Of a stretch of DNA of 64,000 nt, positions 50,615 through 59,543 are shown one piece after another. The notes below the pieces were generated by a model, which ran no database searches, was not told where the DNA came from, and was given only the letters and a program-made list of their open reading frames with translations. Position numbers and translations under genes: made by a program. Origin of the DNA: Sphingomonas sp. TREG-RG-20F-R18-01 (GTDB lineage Bacteria; Pseudomonadota; Alphaproteobacteria; Sphingomonadales; Sphingomonadaceae). The DNA is taken from the NCBI RefSeq assembly GCF_022662475.1, contig NZ_JAKNQQ010000004.1:341788-405787 (forward strand). The letters run 5' to 3'. The stretch's first letter is position 1. Each line of letters begins with the position of its first letter.

Positions 50615-51082
50615 ATGGCGGAGCACGCCTTCACCGCGCGGATCGGCTGGACCGGGAATCGCGGCGACGGGACGCGGCGCTACCACGGCTATGACCGGAA
50701 GTGGGAGCTGGTGACGCCCGCCGGCGTCGCCCTGCAATGTTCGAACGATCCGCGGCTGGGCGGCGACCCGGCGCTGCCCAACCCGGAGGACATGCTGCTC
50801 GCAAGCCTCGCTGCCTGCCATATGCTCTGGTATCTGCATCTGGCGAGCGCCGCGGGGATCGTGGTGACCGATTATGCGGACGATCCGCTCGGCGTGGCGG
50901 AAAGCGCGCCCGACGGGACCGGGCGGTTCGTCAGGGCAGTGCTCCGCCCGCGCATCACGCTCGCGGCCGGGAGCGATGCTGCGGCGGCGGATGCGATTCA
51001 TGCGCAAATCCATGCGCATTGCTTCATCGCGCGCTCGGTGGCGTTTCCGGTGGACCACGCGGCGACGTATAGCGTGGCGTGA
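50615..51082 (+). CDS. OsmC family peroxiredoxin-like protein
   Basis: A 155-residue OsmC/Ohr-fold protein with the two redox cysteines Cys68 (SLAACHMLWYL) and Cys136 (HAHCFIARSV). Members reduce organic hydroperoxides. It starts 2 bp after the YgiC-like gene, so the three genes form one unit, perhaps linking a small thiol or amine conjugate to peroxide defence. Confidence 0.87.
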   Translation: MAEHAFTARIGWTGNRGDGTRRYHGYDRKWELVTPAGVALQCSNDPRLGGDPALPNPEDMLLASLAACHMLWYLHLASAAGIVVTDYADDPLGVAESAPDGTGRFVRAVLRPRITLAAGSDAAAADAIHAQIHAHCFIARSVAFPVDHAATYSVA

Positions 51083-51164
51083 GCGACGGGTGCGCATCTG
51101 CAGCGCGTCCCGTGGGCTGGGAAGTGCTTTCCCCTTCTCCTTCCTCTGCCGCTTCCTTTGCTGC

Positions 51165-51266
51165 TTCCCCGGCGTAGGCCGGGGCCCAGTAGCGAGCGGT
51201 GAGTCGCGGAGGACTGCCCGCGGCAACCACCACCTTTGCTACTGGGCCCCGGCCTCCGCCGGGGAG
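51165..51266. repeat. REP-like inverted repeat pair, family B
   Basis: Arms CCCCGGCGTAGGCCGGGGCC-CAGTAGC and GCTACTGGGCC-CCGGCCTCCG enclose ~55 bp. It lies between the convergent osmC-like gene and the small secreted protein gene. This is a single copy, without an attached gene-tail relic. Confidence 0.8.
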
Positions 51267-51338
51267 GAGGTAAAAAGGAACGGCCAGGTCGGCAGGCGCG
51301 GTCGCGGCGATGGGATTGCGGCGTGACGCGTCCGGCCC

Positions 51339-51731
51339 TCAGCGGCGGCGGCGATACCCGTCGAACTGGGTGCTCTCGAACGACACCACCGCCCCGGCAT
51401 TGTCGCCCAGCGGAATCGCCGCGACGCCATAGGCGCTGCGGTAGCCGTTCGTCCCGATCGCGGCACCCACCTCGCCGTGAATACCGAGCGCGCCCTTGCC
51501 GGATTGGTCGCGTTCGCCGCGCGCGATGGCGGCGCTTTCGACCGTATTGCTGTCGAGGATCGCGTCGCGCTCGGCGTCGCTCAGGCGGATCGTGTCGCCT
51601 GGCGGGGCGGGGGTGGTTTGCGCGGAAGGCGCCGGGTCGTTGCTTTGTGCCAGCGCGGCGGCGGGTACGGCGACGATGCTCGCGATCGCCAGCAGGACGG
51701 GGCGGAGGGGCGGTGGCATCTTGCGGGTCAT
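51339..51731 (-). CDS. Small secreted protein of unknown function
   Basis: A 130-residue protein with a clear signal peptide (PVLLAIASIVAVPAAALAQ) and a ~100-residue mature part containing DTIRLSDAERDAILDSN, a Gly/Ala-rich stretch (GALGIHGEVGAAIGTNG) and the basic end DGYRRRR. No family is recognised. ATG 51731 or 51719 could be used. It is isolated between repeat regions. Confidence 0.6.
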   Translation of the reverse strand: MTRKMPPPLRPVLLAIASIVAVPAAALAQSNDPAPSAQTTPAPPGDTIRLSDAERDAILDSNTVESAAIARGERDQSGKGALGIHGEVGAAIGTNGYRSAYGVAAIPLGDNAGAVVSFESTQFDGYRRRR

Positions 51732-51795
51732 CCAGCGGGTATAGGGCAGGATGCGGAGGACGTCTAATCTCGGCGAGCGATCCCGCTATTGCTGC

Positions 51796-52872
51796 ACTTC
51801 CCCGGCGGAGGCCGGGGCCCAGTAGCGAAGGTTGCTGTAACAGGGTGCTGCGCTCACTTACGCAACGCCCGTTCCTGGGCCCCGGCCTTCGCCGGGGAGG
51901 TTGTAGGAAGGGGAGGTGGTAGCGGCGCACGGGCCGTCTGGGACGAACGCATCCTTAGCGCCTCAGCGGATTGCCTTGATCACCCGCCGTGCGGAGTTTG
52001 GGGGTGCCAACGTCCGCGAACGGTCCGTCCTCCCTTCACTTCCCCGGCGGAGGCCGGGGCCCAGTAGCGAAGGTCGTGGTAACAGAGTGTTGCGCTCACT
52101 TACGCAACGCCCGCTCCTGGGCCCCGGCCTGCGCCGGGGAGGTTGTAGGAAGGGGAGGTGGTAGCGGCGCACGGGCCGTCTGGGACGAACGCATCCTTAG
52201 CGCCTCAGCGGATTGCCTTGATCATGCCCGTGCGGAGTTTGGGGGTGCCAACGTCCGCGAACGGTCCGTCCTCCCTTCACTTCCCCGGCGGAGGCCGGGG
52301 CCCAGTAGCGAAGGTCGTGGTAACAGGGTGCTGCGCTCACTGATGCAACGGCCGCTCCTGGGCCCCGGCCTTCGCCGGGGAGGTTGTAGGAAGGGGAGGT
52401 GGTAGTGGCGCACGGGCCGTCTGGGACGAACGCATCCTTAGCGCCTCAGCGGATTGCCTTGATCACCCGCCGTGCGGAGTTTGGGGGTGCCAACGTCCGC
52501 GAACGGTCCGTCCCCCCTTCACTTCCCCGACGGAGGCCGAGGCCCAGTAGCGAAGGTCGTGGTAACAGGGTGTTGCGCTCACTTATGCAACGGCCGCTGT
52601 TGGGCCCCGGCCTTTGCCGGGGAGGTTGTAGGAAGGGGAGGTGGTAGCGGCGCACGGGCCGTCTCGGACGAACGCATCCTTAGCGCCTCAGAGGATTGCC
52701 TTGATCACCCGCCGTGCGGAGTTTGGGGGTGCCAACGTCCGCGAACGGTCCGTCCTCCCTTCACTTCCCCGGCGGAGGCCGGGGCCCAGTAGCGAGGGTC
52801 GTGGTAACAGGGTGCTGCGCTGACTTACGCAACGCCCGCTCCTGGGCCCCGGCCTTCGCCGGGGAAGTAATA
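51796..52872. repeat. Tandem array: five family B REP pairs with four engB 3'-end relics
   Basis: REP pairs begin at 51800, 52042, 52283, 52525 and 52767 (period 241-242 bp). Between them are near-identical spacers whose end matches the last ~50 bp of the adjacent engB gene at roughly 77% identity with one 1-bp insertion (for example CTTGATCACCCGCCGTGCGG against CTTCGATCACCGCCGCGCGC). The stop codon falls at the same place: a minus-strand frame reads NSARRVIKAI-stop against [15 protein letters not shown]. Relics are about 51963-52015, 52205-52256, 52446-52497 and 52688-52739. The array fills the gap of almost 1.2 kb. Confidence 0.87.
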
Positions 52873-52908
52873 TTGGAGGGAACCGCCAGGGCGGCGGGCC
52901 CCCGCCGC

Positions 52909-53544
52909 TCAGCTGATCGCTTCGATCACCGCCGCGCGCAGTTCGGGGATGCCCAGCCCGGTATCGCTCGACGTCACCAGAATGTCCGGATGCGCCGCCG
53001 GCCGCTTGCGGGCTTCCACCGCGGTCGCCTCGGTCACTTCGGCGAGGTCGCTCGCCTTGATCTTGTCCGCCTTGGTCAGCACCATGCGGTAGCTGACCGC
53101 CGCCTTGTCGAGCATCTCGAGGATCTCGCGGTCGACGTCCTTGATGCCGTGGCGCGAGTCGATCAGCACCAGCGCGCGCTTCAAGACGTCGCGCCCGCGC
53201 AGGAAGTCGTTCACCAGGAAGCGCCACTTGCGGACCATGTCCTTGGGCGCCTTGGCAAAGCCATAGCCAGGCATGTCGACGAGGCGGAACGTCAGCGGCG
53301 TGCCGACGTCGAAGAAGTTGAGCTCCTGCGTCCGCCCCGGCGTGTTCGACGTGCGCGCGAGCGAGTTGCGATGCGTCAGCGCATTGAGCAGCGACGACTT
53401 GCCGACGTTCGAGCGACCGGCGAACGCAACTTCGGGCACGTCCGCATTGGGCAGGAACTCGAGCGCGGGCGCGGACTTCAGGAAGGCCACCGGCCCCGCA
53501 AAGATCTTGCGCGCCGCCTCGATCGCTTCGGGTTCGAAACTCAT
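52909..53544 (-). CDS. engB: Ribosome biogenesis GTPase YihA/EngB
   Basis: A 211-residue GTPase needed for 50S assembly and cell division: G1 [13 protein letters not shown]2 [13 protein letters not shown]3 [12 protein letters not shown]4 TKADK. The C-terminus [14 protein letters not shown] is the segment copied in the downstream array. ATG 53544 overlaps the yidC stop by 4 bp (ATGA). It is the last gene of the rpmH-rnpA-yidD-yidC-engB block. Confidence 0.96.
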   Translation of the reverse strand: MSFEPEAIEAARKIFAGPVAFLKSAPALEFLPNADVPEVAFAGRSNVGKSSLLNALTHRNSLARTSNTPGRTQELNFFDVGTPLTFRLVDMPGYGFAKAPKDMVRKWRFLVNDFLRGRDVLKRALVLIDSRHGIKDVDREILEMLDKAAVSYRMVLTKADKIKASDLAEVTEATAVEARKRPAAHPDILVTSSDTGLGIPELRAAVIEAIS

Positions 53545-55310
53545 GCCTTGACGACCTTCGTGGCAGCGGGCTCGCGCATGCCCGGGTGACGCGCATACAG
53601 CAACCGCTGCTGCGCGACGGTCCACAGGTTCGACGTGATCCAGTAAACCTGCAGCCCGACCGCGAACGGCGCCATCACGAACATCAGCACCCACGGCATC
53701 AGCGCGAACACCTGCTTCTGGGCCTCGTCCATCGGCGCGGGGTTGAGCTTGAACTGGAAGAACATCGACACGCCGAGCAGGACCGGCACGATCCCGATCG
53801 CAAGGAACGGCGGCAGATGGTACGGCAGATAGCCGAACAGGTTGAGGATCGTCGCAGGGTCGGGCGCGGACAGATCGTGGATCCAGCCGACGAACGGCTG
53901 GTGCCGCATTTCGATCGTCAGCAGCAGCACCTTGTACAACGAGTACATGATCGGGATCTGGATCAGCGTCGGCAGGCAGCCCGCGAGCGGGTTGACCTTC
54001 TCGGTCTTGTAAAGCGCCATCACTTCCTGCTGCTGGCGCGCCTTGTCGTCCTTATACTTTTCCTGGATCGCCTTCATTTTCGGCTGGATCGCCTTCATCG
54101 CCGCCATCGACGCGAACTGGCGCTGCGCGATCGGGAAGATCAGCGTGCGGATCGTGACGGTAAGCAGGATGATCGCGACCCCGAAGTTGCCGATCATGCG
54201 GAACAACCAGTCGAGATATTTGAAGATCGGCTTCTCGACGACCTCGAACCAGCCCCAGTCGATCGCCTTGCCGAAGTGGCGGACGCCGAGGCGATCCTCA
54301 TAGCGGTCGAGCGTGTTGGTTTCCTTGGCGCCCGCGAACAGCTTGGCGGTGGTGACCAGCGCCTTGCCCGGCGCGACGACGCGCGGGGCGAGCGTGAAGC
54401 CGGCCTGGAAGGTGTTGCCCGTGGCGGCGGTGAAGCCGGCATGGACGGGGGCGTTGGCATCGGGGATCGCGGCGGCGAGCCAGTATTTGTCGCCGAAGCC
54501 GACCCACCCGCCATTGCCGTCGAACATGTTCTCGCCGGGCTTGGCGCCGCTGCCCCAGATCTTGCCGAAGAACGAGGCGTCCTTGCCCTTCAGATTGTCA
54601 TAGGTGATGTCGTAGGTCGCGCCCTTGTCGAACACGCCGATCGGGCCGACGTGGTTGGTCCAGGTATCCGCCTCGGTGCCGACGCCGGTGCGCGAAATCA
54701 GCGAATAGGCACGCAGCGCGATCGGCGTCGCGCCCCCGTTGGCGGCGACCTGACGGACCGTGAACATGTACTTGTCGTCGATCGCGACGGTCAGCGCAAA
54801 CCGCTGGCCCTGCGGGTTGGCGTAGCTGAGCGTGACCGGCTGGCCCGGGCGCAGCACGTTGGACGAAGCCGTATAGACGGTATCGCCATTGGGGACGGTG
54901 ACGCCGTCGCCCGACCAGCCGAAGCCGGCGTAATAGGCGTCCTTGGTCCCGCGCGGGGAGAACAGCCGGATCGGGGGCGAGCCCTTCGCGACCGTTTCCT
55001 TATATTGCGACAGCGTCAGATCGTCGATCCACGCGCCCTTCAAATTGATCGACCCGTTGAGCTTTGGCGTCTCGATCCGGACGCGCTGGCCCGCGCTTTC
55101 GCGCAGCACGACGTTGCGGTCGCGGACTGCCAGCGCGCCGTCCGCGGCGGGGCCGGTCGAGGTCTCGAGCGCCTTCGACTTGCCCTTGACGACCTTGGTC
55201 GCGGGCGGGTTCGCCGCGGGGAAGAACTTCTGGGTGAGGAAGTTGCTGCCGAGCAGAATGATCGCGGCAAAGAGCGCGAAGAGGATGAAATTCTTGCTGT
55301 CGTGCTTCAC
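53541..55310 (-). CDS. yidC: Membrane protein insertase YidC
   Basis: A 589-residue Oxa1-family insertase that folds membrane proteins with or without SecYEG. TM1 near residues 8-25 is followed by a large periplasmic domain (about 60-340) and the five-helix core with [39 protein letters not shown], the hydrophilic coiled coil ([20 protein letters not shown]) and [19 protein letters not shown]. It lies between yidD and engB. Confidence 0.97.
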   Translation of the reverse strand: MKHDSKNFILFALFAAIILLGSNFLTQKFFPAANPPATKVVKGKSKALETSTGPAADGALAVRDRNVVLRESAGQRVRIETPKLNGSINLKGAWIDDLTLSQYKETVAKGSPPIRLFSPRGTKDAYYAGFGWSGDGVTVPNGDTVYTASSNVLRPGQPVTLSYANPQGQRFALTVAIDDKYMFTVRQVAANGGATPIALRAYSLISRTGVGTEADTWTNHVGPIGVFDKGATYDITYDNLKGKDASFFGKIWGSGAKPGENMFDGNGGWVGFGDKYWLAAAIPDANAPVHAGFTAATGNTFQAGFTLAPRVVAPGKALVTTAKLFAGAKETNTLDRYEDRLGVRHFGKAIDWGWFEVVEKPIFKYLDWLFRMIGNFGVAIILLTVTIRTLIFPIAQRQFASMAAMKAIQPKMKAIQEKYKDDKARQQQEVMALYKTEKVNPLAGCLPTLIQIPIMYSLYKVLLLTIEMRHQPFVGWIHDLSAPDPATILNLFGYLPYHLPPFLAIGIVPVLLGVSMFFQFKLNPAPMDEAQKQVFALMPWVLMFVMAPFAVGLQVYWITSNLWTVAQQRLLYARHPGMREPAATKVVKA

Positions 55311-55347
55311 GCGAGTCGTATCCGTTCGTCGATCAGGGTTTCGGCGA

Positions 55348-55581
55348 TCATGGGACCGGGTCGGGTCCGTACCCGCCCCAGGGATGACACCGCGCGATTC
55401 GTTTCGCGGCCAGCCATCCGCCCTTCAGAGCGCCATAGCGGCGAACTGCGGTAATTGCATAGCTGGAACAGCTTGGCTGGAAGCGGCAGCTTGGCGGGAG
55501 CACCGCCGACGGGCCGATCTGCCAGCCGCGCGCGACGAGGATCAGCGCGCGGGCGAGGAGGGTGGGGCGCGGTTCGCACAT
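55348..55581 (-). CDS. yidD: Membrane protein insertion efficiency factor YidD
   Basis: A 77-residue peripheral membrane protein assisting Yid[21 protein letters not shown], then [36 protein letters not shown] and GGYGPDPVP, the full YidD signature with three conserved cysteines. ATG 55581 is used; an in-frame TTG precedes it. An overlapping open frame at 55307-55579 in another phase is a shadow. Confidence 0.93.
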   Translation of the reverse strand: MCEPRPTLLARALILVARGWQIGPSAVLPPSCRFQPSCSSYAITAVRRYGALKGGWLAAKRIARCHPWGGYGPDPVP

Positions 55582-55609
55582 CAACGACCGCCGTCGGGTC
55601 GGGGAATGC

Positions 55610-55927
55610 TCACCGCACCACCTTGGCCAGCGCCTTGGTCAGTTCGCTGCGCATCGCCGCGTAATCGCGTTCGATCCCGCCGCTGCGGCCGATCAGCACG
55701 TGATCCGCGCCTTCGACTCCGGCGACCGGCAACAGCTCACGCGCCAAGGCACGCAGCCGACGCTTGAGCCGGTTGCGGATGACGGAATTGCCGACTTTCT
55801 TGGTGACGGTAAAGCCCACGCGCATCGCCGGGGAACCATCGTCGCGCCGCCGCATCAACAGGACGAATCCCGGCATCGGCGCGCGTTTCCCCGCGTTCGC
55901 GGCGAGGAAATCGGCGCGGCGCGCCAT
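55610..55927 (-). CDS. rnpA: Ribonuclease P protein component
   Basis: A 105-residue protein subunit of RNase P from ATG 55927: [32 protein letters not shown] and the RNR signature [17 protein letters not shown]. It begins 32 bp after rpmH, the usual rpmH-rnpA pairing. Translation further upstream would run back through rpmH. Confidence 0.94.
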   Translation of the reverse strand: MARRADFLAANAGKRAPMPGFVLLMRRRDDGSPAMRVGFTVTKKVGNSVIRNRLKRRLRALARELLPVAGVEGADHVLIGRSGGIERDYAAMRSELTKALAKVVR

Positions 55928-55959
55928 CGTCTCGATGGTCGCGCCGCGGAGATCCCGGT

Positions 55960-56094
55960 TTACGCCGACAGCTTCTTGCGGCCGCGGTTGCGGCGGGCGC
56001 GAATCACGTTGCGGCCACCCGGGGTCGCCATGCGCGAGCGGAACCCGTGGCGGCGTGCACGCACCAGATTGCTCGGCTGAAAGGTCCGCTTCAT
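55960..56094 (-). CDS. rpmH: 50S ribosomal protein L34
   Basis: A 44-residue basic ribosomal protein: [20 protein letters not shown], then [20 protein letters not shown] and KLSA. This is the complete conserved L34 sequence. It is the first gene of the rpmH-rnpA-yidD-yidC-engB block; its promoter lies in 56095-56120. Confidence 0.97.
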   Translation of the reverse strand: MKRTFQPSNLVRARRHGFRSRMATPGGRNVIRARRNRGRKKLSA

Positions 56095-56120
56095 CGTTCA
56101 TTCCCTAGGACTGCAAACAG

Positions 56121-56144
56121 AAAAGGGCCGCCACGCGGACGGCC
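56121..56144 (-). terminator. Rho-independent terminator of the PGPGW gene
   Basis: On the minus strand a GC stem (GGCCGTC ... GGCGGCC, one T-G wobble, 5-nt loop) is followed by CTTTTCTGTTT. It lies 38 bp after the stop of the PGPGW membrane protein gene and just before rpmH, insulating the two units. Confidence 0.65.
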
Positions 56145-56181
56145 TCGTAAGCGGTCCCCCTAGGCAAAAAGGGCGCGCTAG

Positions 56182-56469
56182 TCAATCACGCGCCACGGTG
56201 ATTGCGCGATCGCGTGCGCGGCGCCGCGCCGCACTCTGCCGCCTCAGCCCCATGTCGGCATAATGGCCGACCTTCGGCCATCGTCGCTTGGCCTGGACGA
56301 ACCGCTTCTTCGCCCACAGCGAATTCTGCAACAGCAGCGCAAGACCGGCCGCGAACACGAAGATCCCGCCGGGCCCGGGAATCGCGCCGACGATCGGCGC
56401 GGCGAGGACGAGCACCACGCCGACCGAGAACAGGGTGAGCCGGAGCATCGGATGGCGCGTGGACTGCAT
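56182..56469 (-). CDS. PGPGW-family transmembrane protein
   Basis: A 95-residue protein from ATG 56469 with two hydrophobic helices around the motif AIPGPGGIFVFAAGLALLLQ, followed by NSLWAKKRFVQAKRRWPKVG and a very basic C-terminus. It matches the PGPGW family of small inner-membrane proteins of unknown function. It is divergent from comM and ends in a terminator before rpmH. Confidence 0.8.
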   Translation of the reverse strand: MQSTRHPMLRLTLFSVGVVLVLAAPIVGAIPGPGGIFVFAAGLALLLQNSLWAKKRFVQAKRRWPKVGHYADMGLRRQSAARRRARDRAITVARD

Positions 56470-56563
56470 CGCCACAGCATGTGGGAAGCCTGACGCGCTT
56501 GGCAAGGCAGTGGACTTCGTGTCGGCGTCCGTTAGGCCCGGGAACAGGCCCGGGGGGGAACGA

Positions 56564-57418
56564 ATGGTCGCGAGCGTGTCGACGGTGGCATATCTGGGTC
56601 TGGAGGCGCGCGCCGTCGAGGTGCAGGTCCAGCTGATTCCCGGGTTGCCCGCCTTCAACGTGGTGGGGCTCGGCGACAAGGCGGTCGGCGAGAGCCGGGA
56701 GCGGGTGCGCGGCGCGATCGCCGCGATGGGGCTGGCGCTGCCGCCCAAGCGGATCGTGGTCAATCTCTCCCCCGCGGACCTGCCCAAGGAAGGCTCGCAT
56801 TTCGACCTGCCGATCGCGCTGGCGTTGCTCGCGGCGATGGGGATCGTCGATGCCGAGGATTTGGCGGATCATGTCGTGGTCGGCGAGCTCGGGCTTGACG
56901 CGCGGATCGCGCCGTCGCCCGGGGTGTTGCTCGCGGCGTTGCATGCCTCCGAGCTCGGCAAGGGGCTGATCTGCCCGGTCGCGCAGGGGGCGGAAGCGGC
57001 ATGGGCGGGACAGGGCGTGCTCGCCGCGCCCGACATCCTGTCGCTGATCAACCACTTCAAGGGACACGGCCTGCTGGCCGCGCCGCCGCCGGGGCAGGCC
57101 GAGCCGATCGTACCCGGCCCCGACCTGCGGCAGGTGAAGGGGCAGGAGACCGCCAAGCGCGCGCTCGAGATCGCGGCGGCGGGCGGGCACAACCTCATCA
57201 TGGTGGGGCCGCCGGGCTCGGGAAAGTCGCTGATGGCGTCGTGCCTGCCCGGCATCCTCCCGCCGCTCGATGCGGCGGAGGCGCTCGAAGTCTCGATGGT
57301 CGCGAGCGTCGCGGGGACGCTGACCGGTGGAAGGCTGACGCGCGCGCGACCGTTCCGTGCGCCGCACCACTCGGCGTCGATGGCGGCGCTGGTCGGCGGC
57401 GGTGTGGCAAAGGACTGA
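56564..57418 (+). pseudogene. comM: comM (YifB/Mg-chelatase-like AAA ATPase), 5' part only, interrupted
   Basis: The frame encodes the N-terminal half of ComM, a branch-migration helicase of natural transformation: lead MVASVSTVAYLGLEARAVEV, the Lon-like domain (VVNLSPADLPKEGSHFDLPI), Walker A MVGPPGSGKSLMAS and FRAPHHSASMAALVGGG. After codon ~280 the comM sequence stops and a foreign VAKD-stop follows. Walker B, the Mg-chelatase C-terminal domain and ~220 residues are missing. The break is at about 57403, in the GGCGGCGGT that encodes GGG, consistent with island insertion. The 3' part of comM should lie beyond the window. Confidence 0.92.
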
Positions 57419-57438
57419 TCTATTGCATCGGGGAGAGA

Positions 57439-57678
57439 CTAATTGCAGTGGCACGGGCGGAATCTGTCGTTCGTGTCGTACTTTGAAGCAAACGCTGTAA
57501 AAAACAGCGAGCCTTCGCAGAAATGCTCGTCAGGATGATAATCTCGCAGCGTTTCCACTGCGTATCGTTCCAGCCGGATCTGAAAGGGCGGGTCAGCATC
57601 CCCTGTTAGCCAATTTATTGCGTCCGGGAATTCGGCCTGCGCGACGTCTTGTAGATCCTGAAATTTCTGGCAAGCCAT
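57439..57678 (-). CDS. Hypothetical protein at island left end
   Basis: A 79-residue open frame (MACQKFQDLQDVAQAEFPDA ... DYHPDEHF ... RPCHCN) that starts inside the 3' end of the TniQ-like gene (86-bp overlap, other phase) and stops ~36 bp from the comM junction. Its residue composition looks protein-like (Asp/Phe/His, few Arg). It is either a small separate gene or the original C-terminus of the TniQ-like protein displaced by a frameshift. No family is recognised. Confidence 0.35.
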   Translation of the reverse strand: MACQKFQDLQDVAQAEFPDAINWLTGDADPPFQIRLERYAVETLRDYHPDEHFCEGSLFFTAFASKYDTNDRFRPCHCN

Positions 57679-58498
57679 TGTTTCCGTTTATGCGGTGCAA
57701 GCATCTATATATCGGGGCGTAAGAAACACCATATTGCAAACACAGTTCGCTGACAGTCGATTTGCCACTGCAATACGCTTCAAATATTGAAAGCTGCTCC
57801 TCATCGGATAAGGCTGAACCGCGGATGAGCAGCCGTGCCGAGGATCTGCGCATTTTAGCATAATGTGAATGAGTTGCGCTCCGCATAATTTCCTTGCGGA
57901 GATCGTCAACTTGTTCCCGCATCGAGATCGTGGTGCTGCTCTCTGCAAAATGAACAATGATTCTTTTGGAAACAGCTTTTTTCAAGCGATTGATGAGTTC
58001 TTCTGAATCAAGTGACAATGACTCATACCGTGCAAAAGCCAGGGAGCTGCCTGCTGGCGTTCTCATCAATTCTCTAAATGCTAGTTCCCTATGAAATTGA
58101 TCATAACAACTATCACTGGGCCTTTTGATTACGAGCGATCCGCAGCCAAACCTATTTAGAAGGACGGCCTGTCGGGTAACATCCCTTGGTGACGCACCCC
58201 AAATATAACCAGTTATGTCAGCAGAGAACGACTTATCCGACGGATAGGGCAGTCGTTCTGTAGATGTAAATGTGTGTTTGTGCATTTGGGCTAAATCGGC
58301 TTCAGTGACGTCTACTATTTTCCGCAAAAGAGTCTCTGGACAAGCGAAGTCGATCTCAGAGTCTTTGCATACTGGCCAACCAAGGGCTTCAAGAAGGCAC
58401 TTAGTGCTTCCGAAACCAAGGTCTATCGAGACCCGTTTGAGCCAACTCGAAATCATTTCGTCTGCTGCTGGTCGCGAAAAACCGTTCTTGTCATTCAT
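57593..58498 (-). CDS. TniQ-like transposition protein, divergent or truncated
   Basis: A 301-residue protein from ATG 58498. The N-terminus RPAADEMISSWLKRVSIDLG and the following IDFACPETLLRKIVDVTEAD / LAQMHKHTF fit the TniQ/TnsD start (Asp-Glu-x-x-x-SWL-x-R, then a 'D...L...A..T' helix pair). The CxxC zinc finger of full TniQ is not seen. The C-terminal ~60 residues contain a resolvase-type HTH (KSTVSELCLQYGVSYAPIYR). TniQ proteins choose target sites for Tn7/Tn5053-type elements. It is divergent from the serine recombinase. Confidence 0.5.
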   Translation of the reverse strand: MNDKNGFSRPAADEMISSWLKRVSIDLGFGSTKCLLEALGWPVCKDSEIDFACPETLLRKIVDVTEADLAQMHKHTFTSTERLPYPSDKSFSADITGYIWGASPRDVTRQAVLLNRFGCGSLVIKRPSDSCYDQFHRELAFRELMRTPAGSSLAFARYESLSLDSEELINRLKKAVSKRIIVHFAESSTTISMREQVDDLRKEIMRSATHSHYAKMRRSSARLLIRGSALSDEEQLSIFEAYCSGKSTVSELCLQYGVSYAPIYRCLHRINGNNGLPEISGSTRRRAGRIPGRNKLANRGC

Positions 58499-58569
58499 GT
58501 TTCGGTTCCGAGTCGAATGCAAAGCTGAGGTCGTTACATCAGGGTATACCGTGGGTAAACACACTGCGC

Positions 58570-58650
58570 TGAACAATTCCGCTGTTCAATCAGGGTTGTT
58601 CACATATAGATTGAACACCCCGCACAAACGGTCTAGAACCTGATTGAACA
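58570..58650. promoter_or_regulatory. Probable res site / recombinase binding region
   Basis: The TniQ-recombinase gap contains five copies of TGAACA or its complement TGTTCA (58570, 58584, 58597, 58612, 58645). They include a perfect 12-bp inverted pair TGTTCAATCAGG (58583-58594) and CCTGATTGAACA (58639-58650), and a closer pair at 58597-58617. Its position just before a resolvase gene and the spaced inverted motifs fit a multi-subsite res, which would also autoregulate both divergent genes. Confidence 0.6.
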
Positions 58651-58662
58651 GATGAGGTTCAG

Positions 58663-59226
58663 ATGACGTTTTTCGGTTATGCACGCGTTTCGACCTCCGA
58701 GCAGGATCTGGGTATCCAGCAAAGCGCTCTGCGCGCCGCTGGCTGCCAGACTATCCGATCGGAGAAGAAGTCGGGGAGCGGACGCGGCGCGCGAACCGAG
58801 CTGCAAGTCCTGCTCGATTTTCTTCGTGAAGGAGACACGCTGGTGGTGACCCGTATCGACCGGCTCGCCCGGTCAATGAAGGATCTGCAAGATATTGTGC
58901 ATGAGCTGAAAGGCAGGGGGATTGGGCTTAAGGCGACGGAACAGCCGATCGATACCAGCACTGCTGCCGGAAAGGCATTTCTCGATATGCTCGGCGTATT
59001 TGCAGAGTTTGAGACAAACCTTCGGCGAGAGCGGCAACTTGAAGGTATCGAGGCCGCAAAGGCGAGGGGCGTCTACAAGGGCGGCAAGGCGCGCATCGAT
59101 CCCGATGCGGTTAAAAAGCTGATCGCCGACGGTATGAAGCCCGCCCATATCGCACGCCAACTCGGAATTTCTCGAGGTACCGTGTACAAGTTCGTTTCCA
59201 AGCCCACCTCGGAAATGGCCACATAG
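58663..59226 (+). CDS. Serine recombinase (resolvase/invertase family)
   Basis: A 187-residue small serine recombinase: nucleophile Ser10 in YARVSTSEQ, REGDTLVVTRIDRLARSMKD, the long E-helix (GKAFLDMLGVFAEFETNLRR) and a C-terminal Hin-type HTH (PAHIARQLGISRGTVYKFVS). It should resolve cointegrates at the upstream TGAACA-repeat region. GAGG precedes ATG 58663. It is close in size to TniR/TnpR proteins of Tn5053- and Tn3-type elements. Confidence 0.93.
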   Translation: MTFFGYARVSTSEQDLGIQQSALRAAGCQTIRSEKKSGSGRGARTELQVLLDFLREGDTLVVTRIDRLARSMKDLQDIVHELKGRGIGLKATEQPIDTSTAAGKAFLDMLGVFAEFETNLRRERQLEGIEAAKARGVYKGGKARIDPDAVKKLIADGMKPAHIARQLGISRGTVYKFVSKPTSEMAT

Positions 59227-59543
59227 GAATAGGTCTGCTTTTCGTAATCTTTGGTGGATTACGGTCTGTCCGCTTTCAGGCGCTCAGAAGGCGTAAGCGG
59301 ACGCTCATTCAAGGATCTCGCTTCGGCAGCAATGCGCTAATGCCGGTCGTTCACCATCCCTCTGGATCTGCCCGAAAGCTGCCATTTTATGCAGAATGAG
59401 ACGCGGGCATATATCAGTCTGGATGCTAGGGTGGTCAGCTCGCTCGGCGGCGCGTTTGCAATGAGAAGGGCTCATTAGCACGCGGCTAGGCGCGTCTGCG
59501 CCGGCGAAGGAAGGAAGAACGTTGGTTAAAATGAAAGCCGATC
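59227..59543. other. Gene-free region with hairpins before the HNH gene
   Basis: A 317-bp gap inside the island. Two perfect hairpins follow the recombinase gene: CGTAATC-N7-GATTACG (59243-59263) and GTCCGCTT-N19-AAGCGGAC (59268-59302), which may end the recombinase transcript. The rest holds the promoter of the HNH gene. A purine-rich AAGGAAGGAAG lies ~25 bp before its GTG, and a six-codon open frame (ATG 59531) overlaps that start. Confidence 0.5.

Noticed and set aside
51916..52823. Several 60-140-residue open frames on both strands within the array
   Set aside because: They are translations of the repeat unit, recur with each copy and lack ribosome-binding sites.
51796..52872. CRISPR-like regular spacing of repeats
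   Set aside because: Units are ~242 bp, the 'spacers' are near-identical to each other, and the repeats are REP pairs; there are no cas genes.
53586..55454. 622-residue plus-strand frame opposite yidC
   Set aside because: Shadow of a conserved core gene; Arg/Asp/Glu-rich with no recognisable domain.
55307..55579. 90-residue minus-strand frame overlapping yidD
   Set aside because: The YidD signature (CRFQPSC, RCHPW) is in the 55348-55581 frame; this one has no conserved motif.
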